DNA of 64,000 nt, from positions 4,464,001-4,528,000 of the forward strand of contig NZ_JAFBCA010000001.1 of assembly GCF_016907475.1 (NCBI RefSeq), given 5' to 3'. The position numbers were made by a program, and so were the translations under genes. Origin of the DNA: Nocardioides cavernae (GTDB taxonomy: Bacteria > Actinomycetota > Actinomycetes > Propionibacteriales > Nocardioidaceae). The notes under the pieces were generated by a model. That model saw only the letters and a list, made by a program, of their open reading frames with translations. It made no database searches and was not told the origin of the DNA. This document shows positions 17,971-26,421 of the stretch, piece after piece. Numbering within the stretch: position 1 is the stretch's first letter; each line of letters opens with the position of its first letter.

Positions 17971-19646
17971 CGGGCGCGTGACACCCGGCCCTCGTCCCAC
18001 ACCGGGCCGTCGGGCTCGTAGACCTCGCCGTCGGCGCCGTAGACCAGGAAGCGGTCGAAGCCGCGGGCGAACCACCGGTCGTGGGTCACCGCGAGCACCG
18101 TGCCGTCGAAGGCCTCGAGCCCGGCCTCCAGCGCCTCGGCGGACTGCACGTCGAGGTTGTCGGTGGGCTCGTCGAGGAGCAGCAGCGTCGCCCCGGACAG
18201 CTCGAGGAGCAGGATCTGGAACCGCGCCTGCTGCCCACCGCTGAGGGACTCGAACTTCTGCTCGCCGGCGTGCGCCAGCTCGTAGCGGTCCAGCACCCGG
18301 CTGGCCGCCTCCCGGCCCATCCCGTCGCGGTGGTCGTCGCCGCGGTGCAGGATCTCCAGCAGGGTGCGGCCGACCAGCTCGGGGTGCTCGTGCGTCTGCA
18401 CGAACCAGCCCGGCCGGACCCGCGCGCCCAGCTTGGCGGTGCCGGTGTGCGAGACCGGTGCGGGAGGTACGCCGACGGGCTGGTGCTCGATGTCGGGGTC
18501 GCTGCCGCCGGCGGCGAGGAGCCGCAGGAAGTGGGACTTGCCGGAGCCGTTGGAGCCGAGCACCGCCACCCGTTCGCCGTACCAGACCTCGAGGTCGAAC
18601 GGCTTCATGAGGTTGGTCAGCTCGAGGTCGGTGCACACGACCGCGCGCTTGCCCGTGCGCCCACCCTTGAGCCGCATCTTCACCTGCTGCTCGCGCGGCT
18701 GCTCGGTGGGCGGCCCGGCCTCCTCGAACTTCTTCAGTCGGGTCTGGGCGGCCTGGTAGCGGCTGGCCATGTCGGAGTTGTAGGCCGCCTTCTGCTTGTA
18801 CATCAGCATCTGCGCGCGCAGCTTGGCGTACTCCTCGTCCCAGCGGCGGCGCAGCTCCTCGAAGCGCTCGAACCGCTCGGCGCGCGCCTCGTGGTAGCTA
18901 GCGAAGCCACCGGGGTGGGTCCACACGAGGTTGCCCGCGCTGCCCAGCTCGACCGTCACGATCCGGGTGGCGGTGTTGTTGAGCAGCTCGCGGTCGTGGC
19001 TGATGAAGAGGATCGTCTTGGGCGACTCGCGGATCCGCTCCTCGAGCCAGATCTTGCCGGGCACGTCGAGGTAGTTGTCCGGCTCGTCGAGCAGCAGCAC
19101 CTGGTCGGGGCCCTGCAGCAGGTACTCCAGCACGAGCCGCTTCTGCTCGCCGCCGGACAACGTGGTGAGCGCGCGGTAGCGGGCACGGTCGTAGGGCATC
19201 CCCATCGCGGCGGTGGTGACCTTGTCCCAGACCACCTCGAGGTCGTAGCCCCCGACGTCGCCGTAGTGGCCCAGCGCCTCGGCGTAGGCCATCTGCACCG
19301 GCTCGCTGTCGTCGTCCATCAGCCGCAGCTCCTGGGCCGCCACCTCCTCGGACCACCGGCGCACGTCGGCCGGCGCCACCGACAGCAGCAGGTCGGCGAC
19401 CGTCTCGTCGGCTCCTCCGTGGCCGACGAACTGCCGCATCACGCCCAGGCCTCCCGAGCGGGTCACGACGCCCGCGTGCGGCTTGAGGTCGCCGGTGACG
19501 ATCCGCAGCAGCGTGGTCTTGCCGGCACCGTTGGCGCCGACCAGCGCGACCTTCTGCCCGTCGCCGACGCGGAAGCTGACGTCGTCGAGCAGCACCCGCC
19601 CGTCCGGCAGCTCGTAGCGCACTCCGGCGACATCCACGTGACCCAC
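17967..19646 (-). CDS. ABC-F family ATPase (ribosome-associated or antibiotic-resistance type)
   Basis: Soluble twin-ATPase protein without membrane segments, 559 residues; ABC-F proteins act on the ribosome in translation or antibiotic protection. Domain 1 has Walker A GANGAGKTT (about 37-45), LSGGEQKR and LLLDEPDNYLD. The linker (about 255-330) is helical and charged. Domain 2 has GSNGSGKS, LSGGQQAR and LLLDEPTDNLD, with a His switch in AVTHDRW. Which subfamily it belongs to cannot be settled here. The GTG at 19646 follows a GAGAAT hexamer by 6 nt. It is coupled to the downstream acetyltransferase. Confidence 0.93.
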   Translation of the reverse strand: MGHVDVAGVRYELPDGRVLLDDVSFRVGDGQKVALVGANGAGKTTLLRIVTGDLKPHAGVVTRSGGLGVMRQFVGHGGADETVADLLLSVAPADVRRWSEEVAAQELRLMDDDSEPVQMAYAEALGHYGDVGGYDLEVVWDKVTTAAMGMPYDRARYRALTTLSGGEQKRLVLEYLLQGPDQVLLLDEPDNYLDVPGKIWLEERIRESPKTILFISHDRELLNNTATRIVTVELGSAGNLVWTHPGGFASYHEARAERFERFEELRRRWDEEYAKLRAQMLMYKQKAAYNSDMASRYQAAQTRLKKFEEAGPPTEQPREQQVKMRLKGGRTGKRAVVCTDLELTNLMKPFDLEVWYGERVAVLGSNGSGKSHFLRLLAAGGSDPDIEHQPVGVPPAPVSHTGTAKLGARVRPGWFVQTHEHPELVGRTLLEILHRGDDHRDGMGREAASRVLDRYELAHAGEQKFESLSGGQQARFQILLLELSGATLLLLDEPTDNLDVQSAEALEAGLEAFDGTVLAVTHDRWFARGFDRFLVYGADGEVYEPDGPVWDEGRVSRAR

Positions 19647-19684
19647 GCGAGGATTCTCGCAAGCCGAACCGTCCCGCGTCGCCT

Positions 19685-19712
19685 GGTTATCCCGTCTGGC
19701 GAACGGGCAACC
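19685..19712 (-). terminator. Hairpin between the ANTAR gene and the ABC-F gene
   Basis: Minus-strand GGTT(G)CCCGT - 7 nt - ACGGG(AT)AACC, nine paired positions with small internal bulges, 3 nt after the GAF-ANTAR stop. Confidence 0.45.
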
Positions 19713-19714
19713 GG

Positions 19715-20455
19715 TCAGGTGCGGTCGTCACCGTTGGTGCCGTGTGCCCTCACGAGGTCGGGCAGTCGCCCCGTGCGCACGACTTCCTCGGCGACCTGGG
19801 CGAGCTTGGTGTTCGTGGAGCTCGAGTAGCGACGGAGGACGTCGAAGGCCCCGGGCAGGTCCAGGCCGAAGCGCTCGATGAGGATGCCCTGCGCGACGCC
19901 GATCAGGTGGCGGTTGTGGATCGCGGTCTCGAGGCCCGACAGCTCCCTGATGTTCGCCAGCGCGATCGCGACGTGGGTGGAGTAGACCACGGCGAAGTCC
20001 AGCTCCTCGCGATCGTCGAACCTGCCCTCGGCCAGGGAGTAGAAGTTCAGCGCGCCGATCGACGAGCCTCCCGAGACGAGCCGGACGCTCAGCAAGGAAC
20101 CGGCGCCCAGCTGGTGTGCCCGCGGCCCCCAGCGCGGCCATCGTGGGTCCACCCCCACCTCACCGCTGCGGTACCAGTCGTGGCCATCGGCCGCCTCCAC
20201 GCAAGGGCCCTCCCCCAGCTCGTACTGGAGGTGGTCGAGCCTCTCGGAGAGGTCGTCGGTGGCGCCGACCGTGAAGAAGCGGTCCTGCCCGGCGCGGAGC
20301 GTGATGCTGACGCAGTCCGCGTCGCTGACGTGGTCCAGCGCTCGGTGCGTCACTGCCCGCGCCGTGGACTCCTCCGACCGCGGCTGCGACAGCTCGTCGG
20401 CCAGTGCGGCGAGCAGGACGGCGCGGTCGCTGTCGGACGTCGAGCCGTGAGCCAT
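19715..20455 (-). CDS. GAF and ANTAR domain-containing regulator
   Basis: Probable RNA-binding antitermination regulator with a sensory GAF domain. Residues about 15-170 form the GAF part (DADCVSITLRAG, LGEGPCVEA, LLSVRLVSGGSSIGALNFYS). Residues about 175-235 form the ANTAR three-helix unit (AIHNRHLIGVAQGILIERFG, AFDVLRRYSSSTNTKLAQVAEEVV). ANTAR proteins bind paired hexaloop hairpins in target mRNAs. The ATG at 20455 overlaps the preceding stop (TGATG); an alternative GTG at 20458 adds one residue. It is cotranscribed with the small unknown gene upstream, next to stand-alone CheB/CheR genes. Confidence 0.88.
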   Translation of the reverse strand: MAHGSTSDSDRAVLLAALADELSQPRSEESTARAVTHRALDHVSDADCVSITLRAGQDRFFTVGATDDLSERLDHLQYELGEGPCVEAADGHDWYRSGEVGVDPRWPRWGPRAHQLGAGSLLSVRLVSGGSSIGALNFYSLAEGRFDDREELDFAVVYSTHVAIALANIRELSGLETAIHNRHLIGVAQGILIERFGLDLPGAFDVLRRYSSSTNTKLAQVAEEVVRTGRLPDLVRAHGTNGDDRT

Positions 20456-20817
20456 CACCCGGCTCCGTCCGCGCGGGGCCGGGCAGCGATCTCGTCCAGC
20501 TCGGCGGCCTCGTCGTCAGCCCTGGCCGCCGATCGGTGCTGGTCGGCGCGGTGCGGATGACCGGAGCCGTCCGCCATCAGGGCGGCCGATCGGTGCGCCT
20601 CGGCGGCACGACGGTGAGCGGCCCCGGCGCGGGCATGGGCATCCGCGCTGTGCCGCTGCGACTCGACCACGGCCCGCAGCGCGCGATCGATGTCATCAGC
20701 CCCGACCGGCTGTCCTGCCCGGAGGCGGGCAAGACGTACGACGAGCTCGTCGGCGCGCGCCTCCGCCTCGCGAATTCGCGCCCGTGCCCTCTCGTCAGGA
20801 GTGCTCGGGTCAGGCAT
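20455..20817 (-). CDS. Small Ala/Arg/His-rich helical protein, unknown function
   Basis: A 120-residue protein that I do not recognise. It is highly charged and almost entirely helical in appearance: ERARARIREAEARADELVVRLARL, then an Ala/His/Arg-rich second half with repeated AHRRAAEAH-type heptads, suggesting a coiled coil. The ATG at 20817 follows a TACACT element by 5 nt. The stop overlaps the GAF-ANTAR start, which makes it the first gene of a two-gene operon and a possible partner of that regulator. Confidence 0.65.
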   Translation of the reverse strand: MPDPSTPDERARARIREAEARADELVVRLARLRAGQPVGADDIDRALRAVVESQRHSADAHARAGAAHRRAAEAHRSAALMADGSGHPHRADQHRSAARADDEAAELDEIAARPRADGAG

Positions 20818-20822
20818 GCTCA

Positions 20823-20828
20823 AGTGTA
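20823..20828 (-). promoter_or_regulatory. Leaderless -10 element TACACT
   Basis: TACACT ends 5 nt before the ATG at 20817; no ribosome binding site is present. It would drive the small-protein/GAF-ANTAR operon. Confidence 0.5.
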
Positions 20829-20904
20829 GGCGCGTCCCCGCGCTCGGTCGACCGCAGCAACTGGTCGAGAGGACCCTCATACGACCCGCGGTCAGCGGGT
20901 ACGG

Positions 20905-21363
20905 ATGAACACCGATGAGCAGCGATCGGGGACTGGGGTGGTGGCGATGGAGAGCAGCCCGACCGGCGGGCGGGGCGTCCTGGCGTCCAACCAGGCGCTG
21001 CGCACCTGGGCCGCCGGGCTCCGCACGTGGAGCAGGGCTGCGCGCATCTCCTCGTCCTCCGAACGCGTCCGTGCCCAACGGCTGATGGCCGGGGCCGCGG
21101 GCCTCCGCGGTGCCCACGGCGACATCAGTCATCGACCCCGACTCGGTACGGACCCCGACGAGCCGGTCCTGCCGAGCCTGGACGACGTACGCGTCGACGA
21201 GCTCGTCGCGGTGCTCGTCGGACGGCACCACTTCGGGGCGCTGGGCGCGGTCCGCGCGGTGCGCCTCGCCCTCCTCATGGCGGGCTACCCGCCGGCCAGC
21301 GAGCAGGTGCTCGCGGCGGACGCCCTCGACATCCTGGACTCGGCCCTGTTCTACCCGGGCTGA
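20905..21363 (+). CDS. Hypothetical protein upstream of CheB
   Basis: Up to 152 residues, unrecognised. The N-terminal half is polar and Gly/Ser/Arg-rich. The C-terminal 55 residues look like a folded helical unit (DDVRVDELVAVLVGRHHFG, then LGAVRAVRLALLMAGYPP). Codon-position composition is coding-like. The start is uncertain: ATG at 20905, or ATG at 20947 after a GGGG-containing stretch. It is divergent from the ANTAR operon across about 90 bp and lies just before cheB in the same direction, so it probably belongs to the same signalling block. Confidence 0.5.
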   Translation: MNTDEQRSGTGVVAMESSPTGGRGVLASNQALRTWAAGLRTWSRAARISSSSERVRAQRLMAGAAGLRGAHGDISHRPRLGTDPDEPVLPSLDDVRVDELVAVLVGRHHFGALGAVRAVRLALLMAGYPPASEQVLAADALDILDSALFYPG

Positions 21364-21373
21364 GTCCGAGCGC

Positions 21374-22447
21374 ATGGGAGATGGTCGGGACATGAGCGCG
21401 GGACGCGCGACCGCTGCCGGTCCACCCATCGTCGCGGTGGGGGCCTCGGCCGGTGGGGTCGAGGCGTTGCGCGAGCTGATGTCGCTCCTGCCGTCGTCCC
21501 TCCGGGCCTGCGTCCTCGTCGTCCTGCACGTCCCCGGCAACAGCCCCAGCGCGCTCCCGTCGATCCTGCAGCGGGTGTGCGACCTGCCGGTCAGCCAGGC
21601 CGAGAACGGCGGACGGCTCCGGGCCGGGGAGGTCCTCGTGGCGCGCCCGGACCACCACCTCGTCGTCGCGGACGGACACGTCCTGCTGACGCGCGGGCCG
21701 CGGGAGAACGGTCACCGTCCCGCTGTCGACGTGCTCTTCCGATCTGCCGCCCGGGCACGCGGGAGCAGGACGTTGGGCATCGTGCTGTCCGGCGCCCTCG
21801 ACGACGGAGCCGCGGGTTCGGTGACCATCGCCTCCCGAGGCGGACGGGTCGCCGTGCAGGACTTCGAGGAGGCGCTGTACGACAGCATGCCGCGCTCCGC
21901 GGCGCAGGCCGTCGGGCGGGCCGACCAGCTCGCCCTCGAGGGGCTGGCAGCGCTGGCCACGACGTGGGCGGCCGGCCTGGACCAGGGCCCCCCGCCCGAC
22001 GGGGCAGAGCACATCGAGATCACGAAGGAGGTCGGAATGGCCAGCATGGATCCCGACGCGATGCACGACCTGGTCCGACCCGGCACGCCGTCGGGCTTCG
22101 GCTGTCCCGACTGTGCCGGCGCGCTGTACCAGCTCGAGGAGGGCAACCTGGTCCGCTACCGGTGCCGCGTCGGCCACGCCTGGTCCGCGGACAGCCTCCT
22201 GGCCCGGCAGACGGTCGACCTCGAGGGCGCGCTGTGGATCGCGCTGCGCAGCCTGGAGGAGAAGGCCGCCCTCAATGCCGAGCTCGGCGAGCGCGCCAGT
22301 GGCCAGGGACACGACCACACGGCGGCGCGATTCGAGGAGAACGTGCAGGAGGCGATCGGTGCGGCAGAATTGGTCCGCCGGCTGATCACGACGATCGGCG
22401 GCTCCGCCGAACCCGCGGACGAGAGCGGCCAGACCGTGGGTGGATGA
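21374..22447 (+). CDS. CheB-type protein-glutamate methylesterase (no receiver domain)
   Basis: Stand-alone CheB catalytic domain with an extra C-terminal region, 357 residues. The Ser-His-Asp triad of the methylesterase is present: Ser25 in GASAGGVEAL, His52 in VVLHVPGNSPS and Asp143/144 in LSGALDDGAAG. A Cys-rich segment follows near residue 240 (GCPDCAG, then RCRVGHAW), which could bind zinc. No CheY receiver precedes the domain. The start may be ATG 21374 or ATG 21392. The gene ends inside the ribosome-binding region of the CheR gene, so the two are coupled. A role in classical chemotaxis is not implied: no receptor, CheA or CheW gene is in the window. Confidence 0.85.
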   Translation: MGDGRDMSAGRATAAGPPIVAVGASAGGVEALRELMSLLPSSLRACVLVVLHVPGNSPSALPSILQRVCDLPVSQAENGGRLRAGEVLVARPDHHLVVADGHVLLTRGPRENGHRPAVDVLFRSAARARGSRTLGIVLSGALDDGAAGSVTIASRGGRVAVQDFEEALYDSMPRSAAQAVGRADQLALEGLAALATTWAAGLDQGPPPDGAEHIEITKEVGMASMDPDAMHDLVRPGTPSGFGCPDCAGALYQLEEGNLVRYRCRVGHAWSADSLLARQTVDLEGALWIALRSLEEKAALNAELGERASGQGHDHTAARFEENVQEAIGAAELVRRLITTIGGSAEPADESGQTVGG

Positions 22448-22460
22448 GGAGAGGGCGCAG

Positions 22461-24299
22461 ATGACCGACGCGGACTTCGAGGCACTCCTGCGCCACATCA
22501 AGGAGCAGCGCGCCTTCGACTTCACCGGTTACAAGCGGGCCAGCCTCGCCCGGCGGGTGGAGCGTCGGATGGAGGCGGTGGGCGTCACCGACCACGACGA
22601 GTACCTCGACCGGTTGATGGTCAATCCCGACGAGTTCACGCAGCTCTTCAACACCATCCTGATCAACGTCACCGCCTTCTTCCGCGACACCGACGCGTGG
22701 GACTACCTCCGGACCGAGCTCCTCCCCGAGCTGCTGCAGCGTCGCGAGGGTCAGCCGATCCGCGTGTGGTGCGCCGGCTGCGCGTCCGGTCAGGAGGCGT
22801 ACAGCCTGGCGATGGCACTCGCCGAACTGCTCGGGGTCGACGAGTTCCGGGAGCGCGTGAAGATCTACGCCACCGACGTCGACGAGGAGGCGCTGGCGCA
22901 GGCGCGCCAGGCCACCTACTCGGAGGGCGAGCTCGAGGGCGTCCCCGTCGAGCTGCGGGAGAAGTACTTCGAGCCGGCCGGGCACCGGTTCGTGTTCCGC
23001 AAGGAGCTGCGGCGCGCGGTGATCTTCGGCCGCAACGACCTCGTGCAGGACGCGCCCATCTCCCACGTGGACCTGCTCTCGTGCCGCAACACCTTGATGT
23101 ACTTCAACGCCGAGACCCAGTCCCACATCCTGAACCGGATGCACTTCGCCCTGCGGCCCGACGGCGTGCTCTTCCTCGGCAAGGCCGAGATGCTGCTCGG
23201 CCACTCGGCGTACTTCCGCCCGGTCGAGCTCAAGCGCCGCTTCTTCACGAAGGTGCCCACCGAGGCCCGGGACCGCCGCGTCCAGGTGGTGTCGGCCACC
23301 AAGGCTCCCGTGTCCGACGACCAGCTCGAGGCGTCCAGGCTCCGTCAAGCCGCGTTGATGTCCTCTGCCGCCGCGCAGATCGTGCTCGACACCGACGACC
23401 AGCTGATCCTGTGCAACAACCGCGCCATGCACCAGTTCGGGCTCACCGCGCGCGACATCGGGCGACCGTTCCAGGACCTCGAGGTGTCCTACCGCCCCGT
23501 CGAGCTGCGCGCCCACATCGAGGAGGCGCGCCAGCAGCGGCGGGGGATCTGGGTCCGCGACGTGGAGCAGGTCCGCAGCGGGGAGACCCTGTCGCTCGAC
23601 ATCCAGGTCGTGCCGCTGTCCGACGAGACCGGCGTGGAGCTCGGCATCACGGTGATCTTCAACGACGTCACCCAGTACCGACAGCTGCAGAACGAGCTGA
23701 CCTACACCAACCGACAGCTCGAGATCGCCTACGAAGAGCTCCAGAGCACCAACGAGGAGCTCGAGACCACCAACGAGGAGCTCCAGAGCACGGTCGAGGA
23801 GCTCGAGACCACCAACGAGGAGCTCCAGAGCACCAACGAGGAGCTCGAGACGATGAACGAGGAGCTCCAGTCGATGAACGACGAGCTCCAGTTCAGCAAC
23901 GAGTCCCTGCGCGACCGCCAGGACGAGGTGGAGCGGCTGAACCGCTTCATGGCCGCGGTCCTGGGCAGCATGAACTCCGGGGTGGCCGTGGTCGACGCCG
24001 ACATGCAGATCCTGGCGTGGAACAGCCGGGCCGAGGACCTGTGGGGCGTGCGGACCGACGAGGCGCTGGGTGAGCACCTGATGAACCTCGACATCGGGCT
24101 CCCGCTGGAGCAGCTGCGCCAGCCCATCAAGACGCAGTTCGCGGATGCCGCGGTGGAGCCGTCGGTCATCGTCCTCGACGCGGTCAACCGCCGCGGCAAG
24201 TCGCTGCAGGTGCACGTCACGCTGACGCACATCGTCGACCACGGTGCCTCCGCGCCGGCAGCCATGCTGGTGATGGACGTCGTCGACGGCCCCGGCTGA
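22461..24299 (+). CDS. CheR-type methyltransferase with PAS domains and long coiled coil
   Basis: Residues about 1-270 form a CheR SAM-dependent glutamate methyltransferase: the N-terminal helical domain (TGYKRASLARRVERRM), the SAM site VWCAGCASGQEAYSLA, and the CRNTLMYF motif. A PAS domain (about 295-405) follows, then a heptad coiled coil (about 408-488) built of EELQSTN/EELETTN units, and a second PAS-like domain (about 489-605). In many bacteria this array is fused to CheB and a histidine kinase; here CheB is separate and no kinase follows. AGGAGAGGG (22447-22455) selects the ATG at 22461 over the GTG at 22440. Confidence 0.87.
   Translation: MTDADFEALLRHIKEQRAFDFTGYKRASLARRVERRMEAVGVTDHDEYLDRLMVNPDEFTQLFNTILINVTAFFRDTDAWDYLRTELLPELLQRREGQPIRVWCAGCASGQEAYSLAMALAELLGVDEFRERVKIYATDVDEEALAQARQATYSEGELEGVPVELREKYFEPAGHRFVFRKELRRAVIFGRNDLVQDAPISHVDLLSCRNTLMYFNAETQSHILNRMHFALRPDGVLFLGKAEMLLGHSAYFRPVELKRRFFTKVPTEARDRRVQVVSATKAPVSDDQLEASRLRQAALMSSAAAQIVLDTDDQLILCNNRAMHQFGLTARDIGRPFQDLEVSYRPVELRAHIEEARQQRRGIWVRDVEQVRSGETLSLDIQVVPLSDETGVELGITVIFNDVTQYRQLQNELTYTNRQLEIAYEELQSTNEELETTNEELQSTVEELETTNEELQSTNEELETMNEELQSMNDELQFSNESLRDRQDEVERLNRFMAAVLGSMNSGVAVVDADMQILAWNSRAEDLWGVRTDEALGEHLMNLDIGLPLEQLRQPIKTQFADAAVEPSVIVLDAVNRRGKSLQVHVTLTHIVDHGASAPAAMLVMDVVDGPG
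23737..23895 (+). repeat. In-frame 21-bp repeat encoding the coiled-coil heptads of the CheR protein
   Basis: About seven and a half tandem units alternate GAGCTCCAGAGCACCAACGA and GAGCTCGAGACCACCAACGA types, with one variant (ACGGTC) and drifted ends. Each unit encodes one heptad. Near-identity at the DNA level, including codon choice, points to recent tandem duplication. Confidence 0.8.
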
Positions 24300-24359
24300 C
24301 GTCGGACCAGAGCCCGGACGGCCGAGGAGCCCTCGCGGTCCACTGGTCCAGACCACCGT

Positions 24360-24365
24360 TAGGGT
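24360..24365 (+). promoter_or_regulatory. Leaderless -10 element TAGGGT
   Basis: TAGGGT ends 7 nt before the ATG at 24373; no ribosome binding site is present. Confidence 0.55.
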
Positions 24366-24372
24366 GCTGGTC

Positions 24373-25638
24373 ATGGCTGACACGACCACCGGCTCGACCG
24401 AGCAGTCCACCGTCCCCCGCTGGAGGATCGTCGGCCCCGGCCTGGTGGTCGCGGCGACGGGCGTCGGCGCAGCCGACCTGGTCGCGACCCTCATCGCGGG
24501 GCAGAAGTTCGGCTACACGCTGCTCTGGTGCGTGGTCGTCGGCTGCGTCATGAAGATCGTGCTCGTCGAGGGTGCCGGCCGCTACTCGCTGGCCACCGGC
24601 CGCACGATCTTCGAGGGCTGGCGATCGCTGGGGGCCTGGACCACGTGGTACTTCGGGCCCTACATCGTCATCTGGGGCTTCGTGTACGGCGCCGCCGCCA
24701 TGGCCGGGACCGGGCTCGCGCTCGCCGGCCTGCTAGGGGGCCTGTCCGTGACCTGGTGGGGCATCCTGTCCGGCCTCCTCGGCCTCGTGCTGGTGTGGAG
24801 CGGTCGCTACGGCGTCTTCGAGAAGGTGCTCGCCGCGTTCGTCGGCATCATGTTCGTGACGATGGTCGGCGCCGCCCTGCTGACGCTGCCCAACCTCGGC
24901 GAGCTGCTGACCGGCCTGGCCCCCCGCATCCCCGACGGCGGCCTGGTCAACACCCTCGCCCTCGCCGGCGGCGTCGGCGGCACCATCACCCTCGCGGCGT
25001 ACGGCTACTGGCTGCGCGAGAAGGGCTGGGACACCCCGAGCTACATGCGCGTCATGCGCATCGACAACTCCGTCGCCTACGTCGTCACCGGCCTCTTCGT
25101 ACTCGCCACCCTCGTCGTCGGCGCCGAGCTGCTCTACTCCACCAGCGTCGCGATCGAGAGCGGCGACCAGGGCCTGGTCGACCTCGGCGTCGTGCTGCAG
25201 GACCGCTACGGCGAGTGGGCCGGCAAGCTCTTCCTCCTCGGCTTCTGGGCGGCCGCGATGTCGTCCCTCGTCGGCGTCTGGAACGGCGTCTCGCTGATGT
25301 TCGCCGACTTCATGACCAACCTGCGCGGCGGGACCAGCGAGGACCCGGACGCTCGCGCCGGAGGCAAGTGGTACAAGGCCTACATCCTGTGGCTGACGTT
25401 CCCGCCGATGGTGATGCTGTTCCTCGGCAAGCCGGTCTGGCTGATCCTCGCCTACGGCGTGCTGGGCGCCTTCTTCATGCCGTTCCTCGCGATCACGCTG
25501 CTGTGGCTGCTGAACACCGACCGGGTGCCGCGGGAGTGGCGCAACAAGCTGCACTCCAACGTGCTGATGGTGCTGTGCGCGCTCGCCTTCCTCGCGCTGT
25601 GCGTCAACGAGGTGCGCAAGGCCGTGGTGGGCGCCTGA
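24373..25638 (+). CDS. Nramp-family-like transporter lacking the canonical metal-binding motifs
   Basis: An integral membrane protein of 421 residues with about eleven hydrophobic segments. TM1 context GPGLVVAATG and the following AGQKFGYTLLW match the Nramp (MntH/SLC11) fold, but the DPGN metal-binding motif is replaced by GAAD (residues 32-35). The TM6 region reads GGTITLAAYGYWL without the usual MPHN. Divalent Mn/Fe transport by the standard site is therefore doubtful; another substrate is possible. The ATG at 24373 is preferred to the GTG at 24364 because TAGGGT lies 7 nt upstream. It converges closely on the acetyltransferase gene. Confidence 0.83.
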   Translation: MADTTTGSTEQSTVPRWRIVGPGLVVAATGVGAADLVATLIAGQKFGYTLLWCVVVGCVMKIVLVEGAGRYSLATGRTIFEGWRSLGAWTTWYFGPYIVIWGFVYGAAAMAGTGLALAGLLGGLSVTWWGILSGLLGLVLVWSGRYGVFEKVLAAFVGIMFVTMVGAALLTLPNLGELLTGLAPRIPDGGLVNTLALAGGVGGTITLAAYGYWLREKGWDTPSYMRVMRIDNSVAYVVTGLFVLATLVVGAELLYSTSVAIESGDQGLVDLGVVLQDRYGEWAGKLFLLGFWAAAMSSLVGVWNGVSLMFADFMTNLRGGTSEDPDARAGGKWYKAYILWLTFPPMVMLFLGKPVWLILAYGVLGAFFMPFLAITLLWLLNTDRVPREWRNKLHSNVLMVLCALAFLALCVNEVRKAVVGA

Positions 25639-25644
25639 GCGGCC

Positions 25645-26379
25645 TCACCCGCCGGTGGGGTGCCTGACCCAGACGTTGGGCTCGACGTACGTCGCCGTGC
25701 CGTGCTCGGCGTCGCACATGACCGGCGCCAGGGCACCGGGTACGACGACGGGGCCGGTCGTGTCGAACGGCAGCCCGGTCCACCCGCGCCACTCCTCGAC
25801 CGTGCCGGGGATGACCATCGAGCGCGGCGCCACCCGGTCGATGCGCCCGCCGGCTCGGACGTGGACGCGCAACCACGGGTCGACCGGCAGGCCGTCGTCC
25901 CGGGTGCGGGCGGCGTAGTCCGCCATCGGCTCGTGCACATCGGTCTTGCCGTTGGGCCGCACCGGCGCCAGCAGCTCGGAGAAGCCGAGCCGACCGGCGT
26001 TGTCGCGCAGCGCGGCGACGATCCGCCCGGACAGGCCTGACCCCTGCAGGCCCGGCTCGATCGCGATCTCGACCGCGGTGACGGCATCGGGCTCCTCGCC
26101 CCACAGCTCGGTCAGCAGGCCGCTGCGGATGGCGAAGTCCCAGCCGGCGTCGGGCAGCTCGCCCTCGGGGAGCTGGAACGGCACCGAGTGCGCCTTGGCG
26201 ACCATCCGGCCCGACTCGTCGACGCAGACGAGCACGAACTCCCGGAAGTGGTCGAGTGAGGCGTAGTAGCCGTTGCCGATGGGGTCGTGCTTCATGAACT
26301 CCGGCCACGACGTCTCCATGTCCCAGAAGGTGTCCATGAGGTCGGGACGCTCGGCGAGGGTGAAGAGCTCGAGGTGCAT
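25645..26379 (-). CDS. GNAT-like N-acetyltransferase
   Basis: A 244-residue protein with GNAT-like features: FVLVCVDESGRMVAKAHSVPF (central strands), VTAVEIAIEPGLQGSGLSGRIV (motif A with the QGSGLS acetyl-CoA loop) and a Cys/Trp-containing tail. The second half is longer than in a minimal GNAT and not recognised. The ATG at 26379 follows CAGGAT by 6 nt; AGGATGAGG could also act as a ribosome binding site. Substrate unknown. Convergent with the transporter gene, with only 6 nt between the stops. Confidence 0.72.
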   Translation of the reverse strand: MHLELFTLAERPDLMDTFWDMETSWPEFMKHDPIGNGYYASLDHFREFVLVCVDESGRMVAKAHSVPFQLPEGELPDAGWDFAIRSGLLTELWGEEPDAVTAVEIAIEPGLQGSGLSGRIVAALRDNAGRLGFSELLAPVRPNGKTDVHEPMADYAARTRDDGLPVDPWLRVHVRAGGRIDRVAPRSMVIPGTVEEWRGWTGLPFDTTGPVVVPGALAPVMCDAEHGTATYVEPNVWVRHPTGG

Positions 26380-26385
26380 GACCTC

Positions 26386-26391
26386 ATCCTG
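26386..26391 (-). promoter_or_regulatory. Candidate leaderless -10 element CAGGAT
   Basis: CAGGAT ends 6 nt before the ATG at 26379, the same arrangement as at 16863 and nearly the same as at 28826. Confidence 0.4.
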
Positions 26392-26421
26392 ACCGAGCCG
26401 GACGGCGGGCGCCCGCGGTTT

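Noticed and set aside
18081..19829. 582-codon open frame on the plus strand
   Set aside because: Antisense to the ABC-F gene with its two complete ATPase motif sets. No family features are present.
23737..23895. CRISPR-like tandem repeats
   Set aside because: The units are contiguous, 21 bp long and in frame, with no spacers. They encode coiled-coil heptads.
25636..25670. Terminator between the Nramp-like gene and the convergent acetyltransferase
   Set aside because: Only a short CACCC/GGGTG pairing is possible and it lies inside the coding end of the acetyltransferase, too weak to call.
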